From Planctomycetota bacterium (lineage in GTDB: Bacteria; Planctomycetota; PLA2; JAEUHO01): DNA of 64,000 bases. The notes beneath the pieces are model-generated. The model was not told the DNA's origin and made no database searches. It saw nothing but the letters and a program-made list of their open reading frames with translations. Position numbers and translations under genes: made by a program. The stretch spans positions 62,001 through 126,000 of the forward strand of contig JAJDEN010000012.1 of NCBI GenBank assembly GCA_029259775.1, read 5' to 3'. Below, piece after piece: positions 18,173-30,156 of this stretch (its first letter is position 1; each line of letters starts with the position of its first letter).

Positions 18173-18652
18173 TCAGCGGATGCGGAAGCGTCCGCCGATG
18201 GAGATGTGTCCGTGGGAACGGCGGTGCGAGCGGCGGTGGTGCACAACGCGCGTCGGCACCCACACCCGGCGCACGATGCGCTTGCGCGGGATCCAGACCC
18301 TGTAGGTCTGAAGTTGGACCGTCGAAGCGGCGTAGATCGCCTGGCCTTCGAAGTCGTAGCCGATCTGGCGGCCCGGGACCTCGACCTCGCGGGTCCTGTT
18401 CACGTGGTAGCCCCCCGCGAAGGAGACCTCCTCGCGGTAGTACCCGCCCGAGCGATGGGCGTGGTGCCGATGTCTGCGATGACTGATCGGCACGCCGATG
18501 CGGGCGCCGATCGAAATGCGCGGCCCGAACGTCGTGCCGTCCTGTGCGGCGCGTTGGATCGCCTTGAGGGGCGATGCCTCGGCGTCGTCCGTGGCCACGA
18601 AGGCCCCGGCGGCCAGGAGGGCGACAGGGATCCAGAGGAGGCGAGCGTTCAT
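18173..18652 (-). CDS. Secreted His/Arg-rich small protein
   Basis: The ATG at 18652 follows AAAGGA and begins a signal peptide (LLWIPVALLAAGAFVA); the open frame runs further upstream without support. The mature protein of about 135 residues is basic. It contains HRRHRHHAHRSGGYYREE near the middle and HHRRSHRRSHGH near the end, with beta-prone text between (QAIYAASTVQLQTYRVWIP). The His clusters could bind metal. No family recognised. It has its own terminator. Confidence 0.7.
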   Translation of the reverse strand: MNARLLWIPVALLAAGAFVATDDAEASPLKAIQRAAQDGTTFGPRISIGARIGVPISHRRHRHHAHRSGGYYREEVSFAGGYHVNRTREVEVPGRQIGYDFEGQAIYAASTVQLQTYRVWIPRKRIVRRVWVPTRVVHHRRSHRRSHGHISIGGRFRIR

Positions 18653-18854
18653 GGTGATGTCCTTTGCGGGCTGCCCCGGCCTGTGCCGGGTGTTGATGGG
18701 GGGACCAACGCGCATTCCGTGCCAGTTTCCACCTGAATCCCCCAAAGCCCTATGGGACAATGAGTTATGTCCTCATCGTCGGCCAGGGCGCGCGAGGGCT
18801 GTCCCCGCCTGATGACAGGCGGATTCGCCGGCAAGAGGACAGGTGGGAGGACGC

Positions 18855-19337
18855 ATGGAAGAGGAGCGCGCTGCGGCCGAGCCCTTCCCCCTGCGGGCGC
18901 ACATGGCCCTCTGCCTGCTCGGATTCCGTGGATCCGGCTATTCCCCGGACTTCGTCGAGGCCATGGCCGCCATCCAAGCCGATCTGGCGGCCGATCCAGC
19001 CCGTGAGCTGCGCCTCGTCGACGCCCCGGACCGGATCTGCGACGCGTGCCCCAACCTCGCGGATCAGGGCTGCACCCTCGGCGGTCCTGAACACGAGGCC
19101 CACATGCGAGCCCACGACCGCGCGGTCCTCGAGCGGCTCGAGCTCGCAGCCGGCGAGACCACCTCCTGGGGCGACGTCCTGGCCCGCATCGCCACGCGGA
19201 TCGAGGGTGCCGACCTCCCCGCCCTGTGCACGACGTGCCCGTGGCTGCCCCTGGGCGTCTGCCGGGACAGCGTGGACGCCCTGAGGGTGGACGCCCTGAG
19301 GGTGGACGCGCGCCGATCGCCTCCGGAGGCCGATTGA
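18855..19337 (+). CDS. DUF1284 family Cys-rich protein
   Basis: The ATG at 18855 follows GGGAGG. The product (160 residues) begins PLRAHMALCLLGFRGSGYSPDFVE, the typical opening of DUF1284 proteins. It carries CDACPNLADQGC and CTTCPWLPLGVC, Cys groupings that suggest a metal or iron-sulfur site; that function is inference. The C-terminus contains a VDALR repeat caused by a 15-bp duplication. Its TGA overlaps the ATG of the downstream sigma factor, which implies coupled translation. Confidence 0.8.
   Translation: MEEERAAAEPFPLRAHMALCLLGFRGSGYSPDFVEAMAAIQADLAADPARELRLVDAPDRICDACPNLADQGCTLGGPEHEAHMRAHDRAVLERLELAAGETTSWGDVLARIATRIEGADLPALCTTCPWLPLGVCRDSVDALRVDALRVDARRSPPEAD
19272..19310 (+). repeat. 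15-bp tandem repeat at the 3-prime end of the DUF1284 gene
   Basis: GTGGACGCCCTGAGG occurs at 19272-19286 and 19287-19301, and a third copy is truncated at 19302-19310. The unit is a multiple of three, so it adds VDALR repeats to the protein without changing frame. Confidence 0.9.
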
Positions 19338-20140
19338 TGGGCGCTGACGGGCAGAAGCCGAATGAGACGGATCCCGCCGGACCGGAGGGGAAGGCGAGGA
19401 TCCCCGGGTCGTCCAAGGAGGGCCCGCCTGACGAAGCCCAGGAGACGCCCGTGCCCGCATCCGCCGCAGCTCAAGGTAGCCCCCGCCCGCTGCGCGCGGT
19501 CGGCAGCGGCACGCGCGCCACCCCTTCGAGGTCACCAGCCCAGCGCTCGCCGGGCCAGCGCTCGCCGGACCGGGCCCTCCAGGACCTCTGGGTCGACCGC
19601 CTCCGGGCGGGGGACGCCGAGGCGCTCCGCGAGGTCGTGCAGGCCTTCGGAGAGCGGCTGACCGCCGTCGTCTCCGGTGTGCTGCGGGACCGCGACGCCG
19701 TCGAGGACGTCGTCCAGGAGACCTTCACCAAGGCCTTCTACCGAATCCACTCCTTCAAGGGCACGTCGAGCCTGTACACGTGGCTCTACCGTGTCGCCGT
19801 CAACGCCGCGAAGGACTACATCAAGTCCCGCAAGCGGCGCCCCGCATCCTCCTTCGACGATCTCGCGAGCCGCGCCAGCCTGCCCGCACAAGAGCTTCCG
19901 TCGGTCGAGGGTCTCGAGCGCCGCGAGCTGCGCCTGATGGTGCGCGCGGCCATCGACCGTCTGCCGCACCGTTTCCGCACCGTGCTGGCATTGCGCGAGA
20001 TCGAGGGCATGGCCTACAACGAGATCGCGGAGGTGCTGGGCCTGAGCCTGGGCACCGTAGAGAGCCGGCTCTTCCGGGCCAGGAAGCGCCTCAAGGTGCT
20101 TCTCGACCGTGACGACCTCGGAAAGGACGTACGAGCGTGA
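19337..20140 (+). CDS. ECF-type RNA polymerase sigma factor
   Basis: The start overlaps the DUF1284 stop (TGATG). After a long, Pro/Ser/Arg-rich N-terminal extension of about 80 residues come region 2 (DAVEDVVQETFTKAFYRIHSF, then LYTWLYRVAVNAAKDYIKSR) and region 4 (LPHRFRTVLALREIEGMAYNEIAEVLG, then GTVESRLFRARKRLK), the normal ECF order without regions 1 and 3. The extension is unusual; some of it may be untranslated if a later start is used. The next gene, a single-pass membrane protein, is a candidate anti-sigma factor. Confidence 0.9.
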   Translation: MGADGQKPNETDPAGPEGKARIPGSSKEGPPDEAQETPVPASAAAQGSPRPLRAVGSGTRATPSRSPAQRSPGQRSPDRALQDLWVDRLRAGDAEALREVVQAFGERLTAVVSGVLRDRDAVEDVVQETFTKAFYRIHSFKGTSSLYTWLYRVAVNAAKDYIKSRKRRPASSFDDLASRASLPAQELPSVEGLERRELRLMVRAAIDRLPHRFRTVLALREIEGMAYNEIAEVLGLSLGTVESRLFRARKRLKVLLDRDDLGKDVRA

Positions 20141-20541
20141 GCCAGAACGACAACACCCCGCCGCGTGGTGACAGCGCCCAGGATGGGCTCCAGGAGGCCT
20201 TCGACCTCTGGCGCGAAGATGCCGGCCGTGCCGCCGATCGCATCGACGTGACGGGCGACCTCGCCGATCGCGTGGTCGCCGCCGCCCGCGAGGGCCGCCC
20301 CCTCGCCATCGCCCCCGCCGGTGCCCGCTGGTACGCGGCCGCCGCCGTCCTCCTCATGGCCATCGGCATCTCCGGGACCCTCATGGCCCGGGACGCCGGC
20401 GCCACCACCGATTTCTCCGGCGCGCCGCGCTGGGCCGACCTCGATGCCACCGTCCTCATCGACGTGGTAGCAGACGACCCCACCTACGCACCTGGCCTGG
20501 AAGGCCGCGCACCCGGCCCGGATGGCCGGGAAGGGAAGTAA
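20137..20541 (+). CDS. Single-pass membrane protein, candidate anti-sigma factor
   Basis: The GTG start overlaps the sigma factor stop by four bases (GTGA). The product has 134 residues: a cytoplasmic N-terminal part of about 65 residues, one transmembrane helix (WYAAAAVLLMAIGISGTLMA) and a short outer part. This layout and position are typical of membrane anti-sigma factors, but no zinc-binding HxxxCxxC motif is present, so the role is inferred from context. Confidence 0.65.
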   Translation: MSQNDNTPPRGDSAQDGLQEAFDLWREDAGRAADRIDVTGDLADRVVAAAREGRPLAIAPAGARWYAAAAVLLMAIGISGTLMARDAGATTDFSGAPRWADLDATVLIDVVADDPTYAPGLEGRAPGPDGREGK

Positions 20542-20543
20542 CG

Positions 20544-20885
20544 ATGCTCTACAGTCTGCGCTCCATCGCCCTGCTCATGCTCGCGGCAGGTGTCAGCCTC
20601 GGCGTCTTCGCCGGCACGCTGGTCGCCAACAAGAAGCCTGATCCGCGGCCCCAGCTCAATCGCCAGATCGAGGAGCGCGTGAAGCTCTACCGCGAGTATT
20701 ACGGCCTCGATGACCTCAAGACCGACGAGGTCCGGCGTGAGCTGAGCCGCCACCGGAGCGAGGTCCGCTCGCTCCTTCTGCGTCTACGCAGCGAACACCA
20801 GAACGAGTTCAGCGATCTCGTCGCCGGCACGGAGCGTCGTATCCGAGCCATCACCGAGAGCACTACAGAGGCACCTGGCAAGTAA
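20544..20885 (+). CDS. Small exported helical protein, CpxP/heavy-metal-sensor-like
   Basis: Two bases separate this gene from the previous one. The N-terminus (LRSIALLMLAAGVSLGVFAGTLV) is a signal anchor or signal peptide. The remaining 80 residues are helical and charged (LNRQIEERVKLYREYYGLDDLKTDEV, then EVRSLLLRLRSEHQNEFSDL). This pattern resembles periplasmic CpxP/CnrX/zinc-resistance sensors. A role in signalling to the sigma/anti-sigma pair is plausible but inferred. Confidence 0.65.
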   Translation: MLYSLRSIALLMLAAGVSLGVFAGTLVANKKPDPRPQLNRQIEERVKLYREYYGLDDLKTDEVRRELSRHRSEVRSLLLRLRSEHQNEFSDLVAGTERRIRAITESTTEAPGK

Positions 20886-20947
20886 GGCTGCATGACAGGA
20901 TGATGCGACGCGCCCGAAAGGGGCGCGAGCGGGGCCGCAAGTGAGCC

Positions 20948-20953
20948 TATAAT
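20948..20953 (+). promoter_or_regulatory. Candidate -10 element of the pilM-like operon
   Basis: A perfect TATAAT stands 53 bp before the pilM-like ATG, notable in such GC-rich DNA. No clear TTGACA-like hexamer lies 16-18 bp upstream. A GC-rich hairpin without T-tract (20909-20927) precedes it and may end the sigma-factor operon transcript. Confidence 0.4.
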
Positions 20954-21006
20954 CCCGCCTTTCGTGCCGGCCGAAGCCCGCCCAAGGCGGAGAGAAGACA
21001 CAACCC

Positions 21007-22857
21007 ATGGCGCGTGCCATTGGCGTCGACATCGGAGAACGCTTCCTGAAAGTCGTTGAACTCAGCGGCTCCGGGCGATCGTTCCGTGTCCAGCGCGTCG
21101 CCATCCGCGAGATCCCCGGCGAGGCCGGGCATCACGACGAAGGCGGCTCCACGGACCTCACCGACGACCTCGTCATCGAGGAGTCGGGCGAGCTTCACCA
21201 CGTCGACGAGGACGACGGGCCGACCAAGACGCGCGACGAGCGTGTCTCGGAGTGCCTGGCCGACGTCTTCCGCGAGCTCAAGCTCCCCAAGGAAGACGTC
21301 TGCGCGACGTTCCCGTCGCACGTCAGCGTCAACCGCGAGATCCAGGTGCCGTTCTTCGAGGACGACCAGATCCGCAAGGTCGTGCGGTTCGAGGCCGAGA
21401 ACCATCTCCACAGCCACTCGATCGACGACGTGGTCGTGAACTGGATCAAGACGGGCGAGACCAAGGACGGCAGCCGCCTGACCATCTTCGCCTCGCCCAA
21501 GCAGGAGTTGGCCGAGCGCGTCGCCGTCATGCGCCGCGCAGGCGTCGATCCCGCGGCGATCGACCTCGATGCCACGGCGATCTACACGTGCCTCGAAGCG
21601 GCGGGCATCATCGAAGCCAACCCCAACTGCATCATCGTCGATGTGGGCGCAAGCTCCTCGACGCTGATCATGCTCGTGGACGGCCGACCGCGCGTGATGC
21701 GCTCGTTCCGTCTCGGCGTCGGCAAGCTCGAGGAGCAGGTCGGCGATGAACTCGGCCTCGCCGCCGGCGAGTCGGCGGCGGAAGTGCAGCGGCTCGGTCG
21801 CGCGGATGCGGGCGACCTGCTCGTCCCCTCGGCGGACCTCGACCCGGACACGCCCGAGACCGAGAAGTCGCACACCCAACTCAAGACGGAGGTGGTCGCG
21901 GACAGCCGCACGCAGTTCGTCACGAAGCTCCACCGCGAAGCCGTGCGTTCGCTCGCGTCGGTCAGCACCGACTCCCCGCCCGACAAGATCCTCCTGCTTG
22001 GCGGCGGCTCCCTCCTCTCGGGCGTGCCGGAGGCGCTCAGCGAGCGCTTCGGCCTGCCGACGGAGAGCCTGAACCTGCTCGATCACCTCGACTGCAAGAG
22101 CCCCGGCAACGAGCCGGAGTTCACGGGCGCCACGATTGGCGCGGCCGTGGGTGCAGGCTTGCGCATGCTGGGGCGCAACCCCTTCGGCGTCGAGCTGCTG
22201 AAGGACGAGTTCGCCCCCCGGAACGTGTTCGAGGTCGTGCGGACGACGCTGGCCACGGCCATCACGCTGCTCTTCCTCGTGATCGGCATCTGGACCTACT
22301 CCATCAAGGAGCAGCTCAAGGCCGAGCGCGTCAAGTACGACGACATGGCCGCCGTCGTCGAGTTGATGACCTTCAAGGCCGAGCTGGCCTACCAGCAGGG
22401 CCTCGAGAACAAGACGAAGGACGTCGCCGAGAAGACCGCCCGCGGCTGGGTGAAGGGTCTTACGCGGGACGAGAAGCGCGTCAGCAAGATGCGCAACCTA
22501 CTCATGCGACGCCACCGGTTCCTGCAGGACCGGCTCGGCCTGCGCAGCGACATCCCACAGTTGCGCAGCGGCGTGAAGTGCATGTACGAGATCTACAAGG
22601 CGCTCTCTGCCAAGAAGCGCGAGGAGCTCGGCACCTGGTTCCAGATCAGCGAGATGATCATCCAGGAACGCCGCGCGGTCGTGAAGATCGTCGTCGACAA
22701 CCGGTCGGTGTTCGACGTCGTCCGTCGTCTATTGAGCCAGAGTCCGTACTTCAAGGACCGGGCGCGTGACCAGACCAAGGTGGTCGAACCTGGGGCCGAG
22801 CAAACGGTCGAAGGTCGGTTCCGTCAAAGCTTCACCTTCAGCTTCCGGGACGAATGA
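21007..22857 (+). CDS. pilM: PilM-PilN-like fusion protein of a type IV pilus-like inner membrane platform
   Basis: Residues 1 to about 385 match PilM, an actin-like ATPase. ARAIGVDIGERFLKVVEL is phosphate-1-like, NCIIVDVGASSSTLIML phosphate-2-like and KILLLGGGSLLSGVPEAL the adenosine motif. A transmembrane helix follows (LATAITLLFLVIGIWTYSI), then a coiled periplasmic part typical of PilN/GspL, so the product combines two normally separate subunits. Two acidic insertions (about residues 37-75 and 270-300) are not usual for PilM. It is translationally coupled (ATGATGG) to the next gene. No pilin, PilQ or PilT gene is nearby. Confidence 0.8.
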   Translation: MARAIGVDIGERFLKVVELSGSGRSFRVQRVAIREIPGEAGHHDEGGSTDLTDDLVIEESGELHHVDEDDGPTKTRDERVSECLADVFRELKLPKEDVCATFPSHVSVNREIQVPFFEDDQIRKVVRFEAENHLHSHSIDDVVVNWIKTGETKDGSRLTIFASPKQELAERVAVMRRAGVDPAAIDLDATAIYTCLEAAGIIEANPNCIIVDVGASSSTLIMLVDGRPRVMRSFRLGVGKLEEQVGDELGLAAGESAAEVQRLGRADAGDLLVPSADLDPDTPETEKSHTQLKTEVVADSRTQFVTKLHREAVRSLASVSTDSPPDKILLLGGGSLLSGVPEALSERFGLPTESLNLLDHLDCKSPGNEPEFTGATIGAAVGAGLRMLGRNPFGVELLKDEFAPRNVFEVVRTTLATAITLLFLVIGIWTYSIKEQLKAERVKYDDMAAVVELMTFKAELAYQQGLENKTKDVAEKTARGWVKGLTRDEKRVSKMRNLLMRRHRFLQDRLGLRSDIPQLRSGVKCMYEIYKALSAKKREELGTWFQISEMIIQERRAVVKIVVDNRSVFDVVRRLLSQSPYFKDRARDQTKVVEPGAEQTVEGRFRQSFTFSFRDE

Positions 22858-23480
22858 TGGCCAAGAAGAAGAAGAACAAGGATCTGGCGCCCAGCGGCAG
22901 CGGCGACCACCTCAAGTACTACTGCGTCGTCTTCGGCATCCTCGTCGTCGTGATCGCCGTCGTCGCGTTCCAGCAGCGCAGCAAGCTCAACGCCTACAAG
23001 CTCGCCACCAAGCAGACGCGGGCCCTCCTCATGGCCAAGGGCACCACGAAAGACGGCCGCCCGCGCGGCGTCGGTGACCTTGCCGTCGAGGTCGAAAAGT
23101 TCGTCGAGGGCTACAAGGAGAGTCTCGGTGGCGCGGACGGCGAGGCCGGCAAGGACATCGGCATCGGCATCTCCACGCAGATGATCACGCGCTCGGGCCG
23201 TGACGTGCAGATGGTCTACACCTTCGCGGGCCAGGAGCAGGACGACCCGAACCGCTCCAAGGGGTATCGCACGCGTTCGCGCGAGTTCACCTACGGGCTC
23301 TCCACGCTCGACCAGCTCACGAAGCTGTGCTGGAACATCGAGGCGCTGGGCCGCTACCGCGTCTCCGAGATCCGCTGGAAGCTGGCGGACAAGCGCGTCA
23401 ACACGGAGCGCCCCTTCTTCAAGGTCACGAAGCCCGTGATCCGGGTCGGCTACCGCTCGCCCCTTACACGTTCTCGCTAG
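22854..23480 (+). CDS. Bitopic membrane protein, probably PilO/GspM-like
   Basis: The start overlaps the pilM-like stop (ATGATG offers two start codons). The 208-residue protein has a very basic N-terminus (AKKKKNKD), one transmembrane helix (YYCVVFGILVVVIAVVAF) and a periplasmic alpha/beta domain. This layout and gene position match PilO, which pairs with PilN. Sequence similarity to PilO is too low for me to confirm by eye. The 230 bp that follow, up to carB, hold no gene I can support. Confidence 0.65.
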   Translation: MMAKKKKNKDLAPSGSGDHLKYYCVVFGILVVVIAVVAFQQRSKLNAYKLATKQTRALLMAKGTTKDGRPRGVGDLAVEVEKFVEGYKESLGGADGEAGKDIGIGISTQMITRSGRDVQMVYTFAGQEQDDPNRSKGYRTRSREFTYGLSTLDQLTKLCWNIEALGRYRVSEIRWKLADKRVNTERPFFKVTKPVIRVGYRSPLTRSR

Positions 23481-23709
23481 CGCCCATCGCAACGTAGCGA
23501 CCCGCCCCAGAGTTCCGTGAGCCCGAGTTCGCTCCTCCGGAGGCGCCTCGACTTCCGGATCCGCCCCCCCCGCCTTCGATCGGCGGCGTCGATGGGAGGC
23601 GAATGGCCCATGAAGAGCATGTGGCGTGGTCTGTCACGCGAATGCGATGAAGGGGCCAGGTCGGCCCCAGCCCACGCCGCAGCACGGTCTCATGCAACGG
23701 AACCTGGCA

Positions 23710-26958
<3,249 letters not shown>

Positions 26959-27232
26959 CGCAACTCCAGAGCGGCCCGAAAGATACCGGGGCCCTCCAAC
27001 GGTCCGAAGCAGGGACGGGGGGCGCGGCCAGACGGCCCCCTCATCCAGGCTCTGGTTCGAGACTGCTCGTCATGAGCCCGTGGAGGCCGAAGCGAGCCGA
27101 GAGCACGACGATGAACTGCGCCTGAGGCGTGCCTCTGCACGTTGAGGGCGCGATTCCGAGTTGGGTGCCGGCGGAGCGAGAGCATCTGCGGGCGCAGCAG
27201 AGGAGTGTCCAAGCAGAGCCTAAGATGGCTGC

Positions 27233-27910
27233 ATGGCTTGGGAGCGCCGCCGCTACCGCGGCAACAAGGTCTGGATCGACGTCGATGGAGCCGGGGCACC
27301 GGTCCTGGACGACCGTGGCTTGGCCTCCCTGCGCTACAAGCCCGAGGATGAGCGCACCTACACGGTCCGCGCGAACGAGATCCGGGCCGTGGACGCCCCT
27401 GAGCCGGATGCCCACGAGCTCCCTCCGGAGGCCGCTCCCCCCAGGAATGCCTCCAGGCCCGAGGAGGCCGGGCGGGCGGCCCCGGAGGCGAGCGAAGGCA
27501 CCTCCGAGGACCTCGTCATCTACACGGACGGCGCCTCGAGCGGCAATCCCGGCCCGGCGGGGCTGGGCGCGGTCCTCCTCTGGCGGGGCCGCCGCCGGGA
27601 GATCCGGCGCTTTCTCGGCGAGGCGACCAACAACGAGGCCGAGCTCAACGCCGTCCTCGACGCCCTGCAGGCCGTGAAGCGGCCCGCCCTGCCCGTGCGC
27701 CTCCACACCGACTCCGAGTACGTGATCGGCGTCCTCGTGGGGGGGCACAGGGTGAAGGTCAACGTGGAGCTCGTCGGCCGGATCCAGGCCGAGATGGGCC
27801 GCTTCGAGGACCTCGAGTTCATCAAGGTCCCGGCCCACGCCGGCGTGCCGGGCAACGAGCGGGCGGACCGCCTCGCGCGGGATGCCATTCGGGCGGGCGG
27901 ACCGACGTAG
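27233..27910 (+). CDS. rnhA: Ribonuclease HI with an N-terminal extension
   Basis: The catalytic carboxylates of RNase HI are present: Asp99 in YTDGASSGNPG, Glu135 in NNEAEL, Asp160 in HTDSEYV and Asp212 in NERADRLA. The enzyme cuts the RNA strand of RNA-DNA hybrids. About 90 residues precede the RNase H domain: a short unit with KVWIDVDGAGAPVLDD and then a Pro/Glu/Ala-rich linker. This is not the HBD domain of eukaryotic RNase H1 as far as I can see. The gene is divergent from carB. Confidence 0.9.
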   Translation: MAWERRRYRGNKVWIDVDGAGAPVLDDRGLASLRYKPEDERTYTVRANEIRAVDAPEPDAHELPPEAAPPRNASRPEEAGRAAPEASEGTSEDLVIYTDGASSGNPGPAGLGAVLLWRGRRREIRRFLGEATNNEAELNAVLDALQAVKRPALPVRLHTDSEYVIGVLVGGHRVKVNVELVGRIQAEMGRFEDLEFIKVPAHAGVPGNERADRLARDAIRAGGPT

Positions 27911-27992
27911 GGCGCAGCCCGGGCCGCGTCGCTACCATGGAGCCCCGCAACCAGGCACCCGACCCGGGCCGCCGCCATCGGAGGAGATTCAC

Positions 27993-28682
27993 GTGTCTGA
28001 GGAGACCCCGGCCGCCGCCCCTACCCAGAAGCCCTCCGCCGCAGACGATCGCCCCTCGGGCGCCGACCGCATCATCGTGCGGGCCTATCCCAAGATCATC
28101 TTCTTCTGGATGACGTGGATCGTCTCGCTCATCGCCGGCATCATCGAGAGCAGCGGCGGCGGCGAGCACCTGGGCACCATCTGGATGGCGTTCTTCGCCT
28201 TCAACCTTCTGGTGATCGGCTTCGACTTCTCGGAGGTGATCTCCGTGATGATGCTCGCCGTCATCGGCGTGGTCGTCTTCGCCGGTCTGTACTTCGGCTG
28301 GCTACCGTTCATCGGGAACTTCTTCAGCGACCTCAAGCTCGCGATGAGCTCGGCGTTCTACTACACGATGTTCGGCCTGTTCACGATCATCTACACGATC
28401 GTGTTCATCCAGACTCGCTTCGACTACTGGGAGTTCCGGAACAACGAGGTCATCCATCGCCGCGGCGTGTTTGCCGACATCCGCCGCTACAGCACCGAGG
28501 ACCTGCGCTGGTTCAAGGAAGTCCCTGACGTCCTCGAGCGCGTCCTGTGTGGCGCCGGCCGCATGATCCTGACGACGCCGCGCGAGCCCACGCCGATCGT
28601 CATCCAGCACGTGCTCGGCATCAACCGCATCGACGAGAAGGTCGCGGACATCCTGGGCGTCAAACGCGTCGTGCTGAAGTAA
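27993..28682 (+). CDS. Multi-pass membrane protein with PH-like C-terminal domain
   Basis: The GTG at 27993 follows GAGGAG. After a 30-residue polar N-terminus there are about four hydrophobic segments (IIFFWMTWIVSLIAGII, IWMAFFAFNLLVIGF, VMMLAVIGVVVFAGLYF, MFGLFTIIYTIVFI). A soluble domain follows (YWEFRNNEVIHRRGVFADIR, then GRMILTTPR) that resembles bacterial PH-type (bPH2) modules. Function unknown. The gene ends 17 bp from the convergent HtrA-like gene. Confidence 0.75.
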   Translation: MSEETPAAAPTQKPSAADDRPSGADRIIVRAYPKIIFFWMTWIVSLIAGIIESSGGGEHLGTIWMAFFAFNLLVIGFDFSEVISVMMLAVIGVVVFAGLYFGWLPFIGNFFSDLKLAMSSAFYYTMFGLFTIIYTIVFIQTRFDYWEFRNNEVIHRRGVFADIRRYSTEDLRWFKEVPDVLERVLCGAGRMILTTPREPTPIVIQHVLGINRIDEKVADILGVKRVVLK

Positions 28683-28699
28683 CGACGCGCGCGGCGTGA

Positions 28700-30070
28700 C
28701 TACTCCGCGCGCATGCTGCCTGCGTACTTGATGGTCTCGCCGCGTCGGCCGAGTCGCTGGATCTTCACGTCCACAAGATCGCCCTTCTCGACGAACTGCA
28801 GGAACATCAAGAGGTCCTCGGTGTTGCGAATCTTCCACTCACCGAGGCCGTAGATCAGGTCGGTCGGCCTGAGCTTCATGCGCGAGGCAGGGCTGTTCGG
28901 GCGCACGGACTCGACGACGATCCCGTCGGCCACGCCGGTGTCCTTGGCCGTGAAGCCCAGGTGCCTGGCGCTGAGCGCCCCCGTCGGCAACGGCCTCAGC
29001 CTGACCCGGATCGGGCCGCCACGCAGCAGCTTCCCGTCGCGACGAACGAGCAAGCTGATGGGCTCGCTGCTCGGGCGGGCCACGAGAGCCATGCGCAGGT
29101 CGTAGAGCGTCGCTGTCGGACCTCGGTTGATGCCGACCACGACATCGCCGCCGCGCAGCCCACTATCTGCCGCCGGGCCCTTGGGGTAGACGTGCTGGAC
29201 CTCGGCCACGCCGCCCTTGCCCTCGGTGAACTCGATGCCGAGCCAGTCGCCGCTCACGACGCGGCGCTTGAATGCCTTCGAGATGAGCGAGCGCACACGG
29301 TCGGCTGGAATCGCGAAGCCGATGCCTTCCGCGTTGTGCGCGCGGTTGTAGATCGCGGTGTTCACCCCGATCCAGCGGCCGGTGACGTCGAACAGCGGTC
29401 CGCCCGAGTTCCCAGGGTTGATCGCCGCGTCGACCTGCATGAAGTCGTCGAACTTGCGGCCGCCGAGCTCCAAGCTGCGATTGACGCCACTGACGATGCC
29501 GGTGGTCACCGTGAAGCCGAGCCGGAACGGATGGCCCATCGCGATGACCGCCTCGCCGACCATGAGATCGTTCGAGCGCCCGAGCTTGATGAAGGGGTAC
29601 TTGCCCGTCGGGTTCTCGGGATCGGGCAGCAAGCGCAGAATCGCGAGGTCGTTCTCGATGTCGATGGCCATGGGCAGCGCCTTGCGCTCCACGGACTTGC
29701 CGCTCTTGCCGGCGGCGCCCTTCAGGGGGATGCCGACGAAGATGTTGCTGGCGCGTGAGATGACGTGCGCGTTCGTGATGACGTAGCCGTCGGGATGGAA
29801 GATCGCGCCCGAGCCCAGTCCGCCGTCGCGCTCGTAGAGCTTCTCCTGGCGTCGGTGCGTCCAGATGTCGTACCAGGTGCGCGAGACGATCTGATTCGTG
29901 CGGATCGACACGATGGCGTCGCGACGCATCTCGACCGCCTTCACGATCTGGTTGCGGCGCACCTCGACCTCGCCTTCCGCGGACGCGGGGCGGGGCGGCG
30001 GCGCAAGCAGCGCCGCGAGCGCAAGGAGGACCAGGACGGACACAGGACGAGCGGGAGTTCGGATAGGCAT
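28700..30070 (-). CDS. HtrA/DegQ-type serine protease with two PDZ domains
   Basis: A 456-residue exported protein with a signal peptide (VLVLLALAALLAP...ASA-EG) and an intact triad: His102 in VITNAHVI, Asp141 in ENDLAILRL and Ser222 in NPGNSGGPLFD. Two PDZ domains follow, at about 275-355 and 370-450. This is the standard DegP/DegQ layout, unlike the longer multi-PDZ protease at 1566-3614. The gene is divergent from the XdhC gene, with only 86 bp between them. Expected role: periplasmic proteolysis of misfolded proteins. Confidence 0.9.
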   Translation of the reverse strand: MPIRTPARPVSVLVLLALAALLAPPPRPASAEGEVEVRRNQIVKAVEMRRDAIVSIRTNQIVSRTWYDIWTHRRQEKLYERDGGLGSGAIFHPDGYVITNAHVISRASNIFVGIPLKGAAGKSGKSVERKALPMAIDIENDLAILRLLPDPENPTGKYPFIKLGRSNDLMVGEAVIAMGHPFRLGFTVTTGIVSGVNRSLELGGRKFDDFMQVDAAINPGNSGGPLFDVTGRWIGVNTAIYNRAHNAEGIGFAIPADRVRSLISKAFKRRVVSGDWLGIEFTEGKGGVAEVQHVYPKGPAADSGLRGGDVVVGINRGPTATLYDLRMALVARPSSEPISLLVRRDGKLLRGGPIRVRLRPLPTGALSARHLGFTAKDTGVADGIVVESVRPNSPASRMKLRPTDLIYGLGEWKIRNTEDLLMFLQFVEKGDLVDVKIQRLGRRGETIKYAGSMRAE

Positions 30071-30156
30071 GACAGGGAGAATACGAACGCCGGGCGGGGC
30101 TTGATAGACGAGCGGCGGTGGGTGCTAGGATTCGCCCCTGACGAACTGGTGACCTG

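Noticed and set aside
20909-20927. CGCGCCC-GAAAG-GGGCGCG hairpin before the pilM-like gene
   Set aside because: A stable stem, but no T-tract follows; mentioned under the promoter entry and not called as a terminator.
23653-23669. GGGGCC-AGGTC-GGCCCC hairpin between the PilO-like gene and carB
   Set aside because: Only a 6-bp stem with no T-tract on either strand, so I do not call it a terminator.
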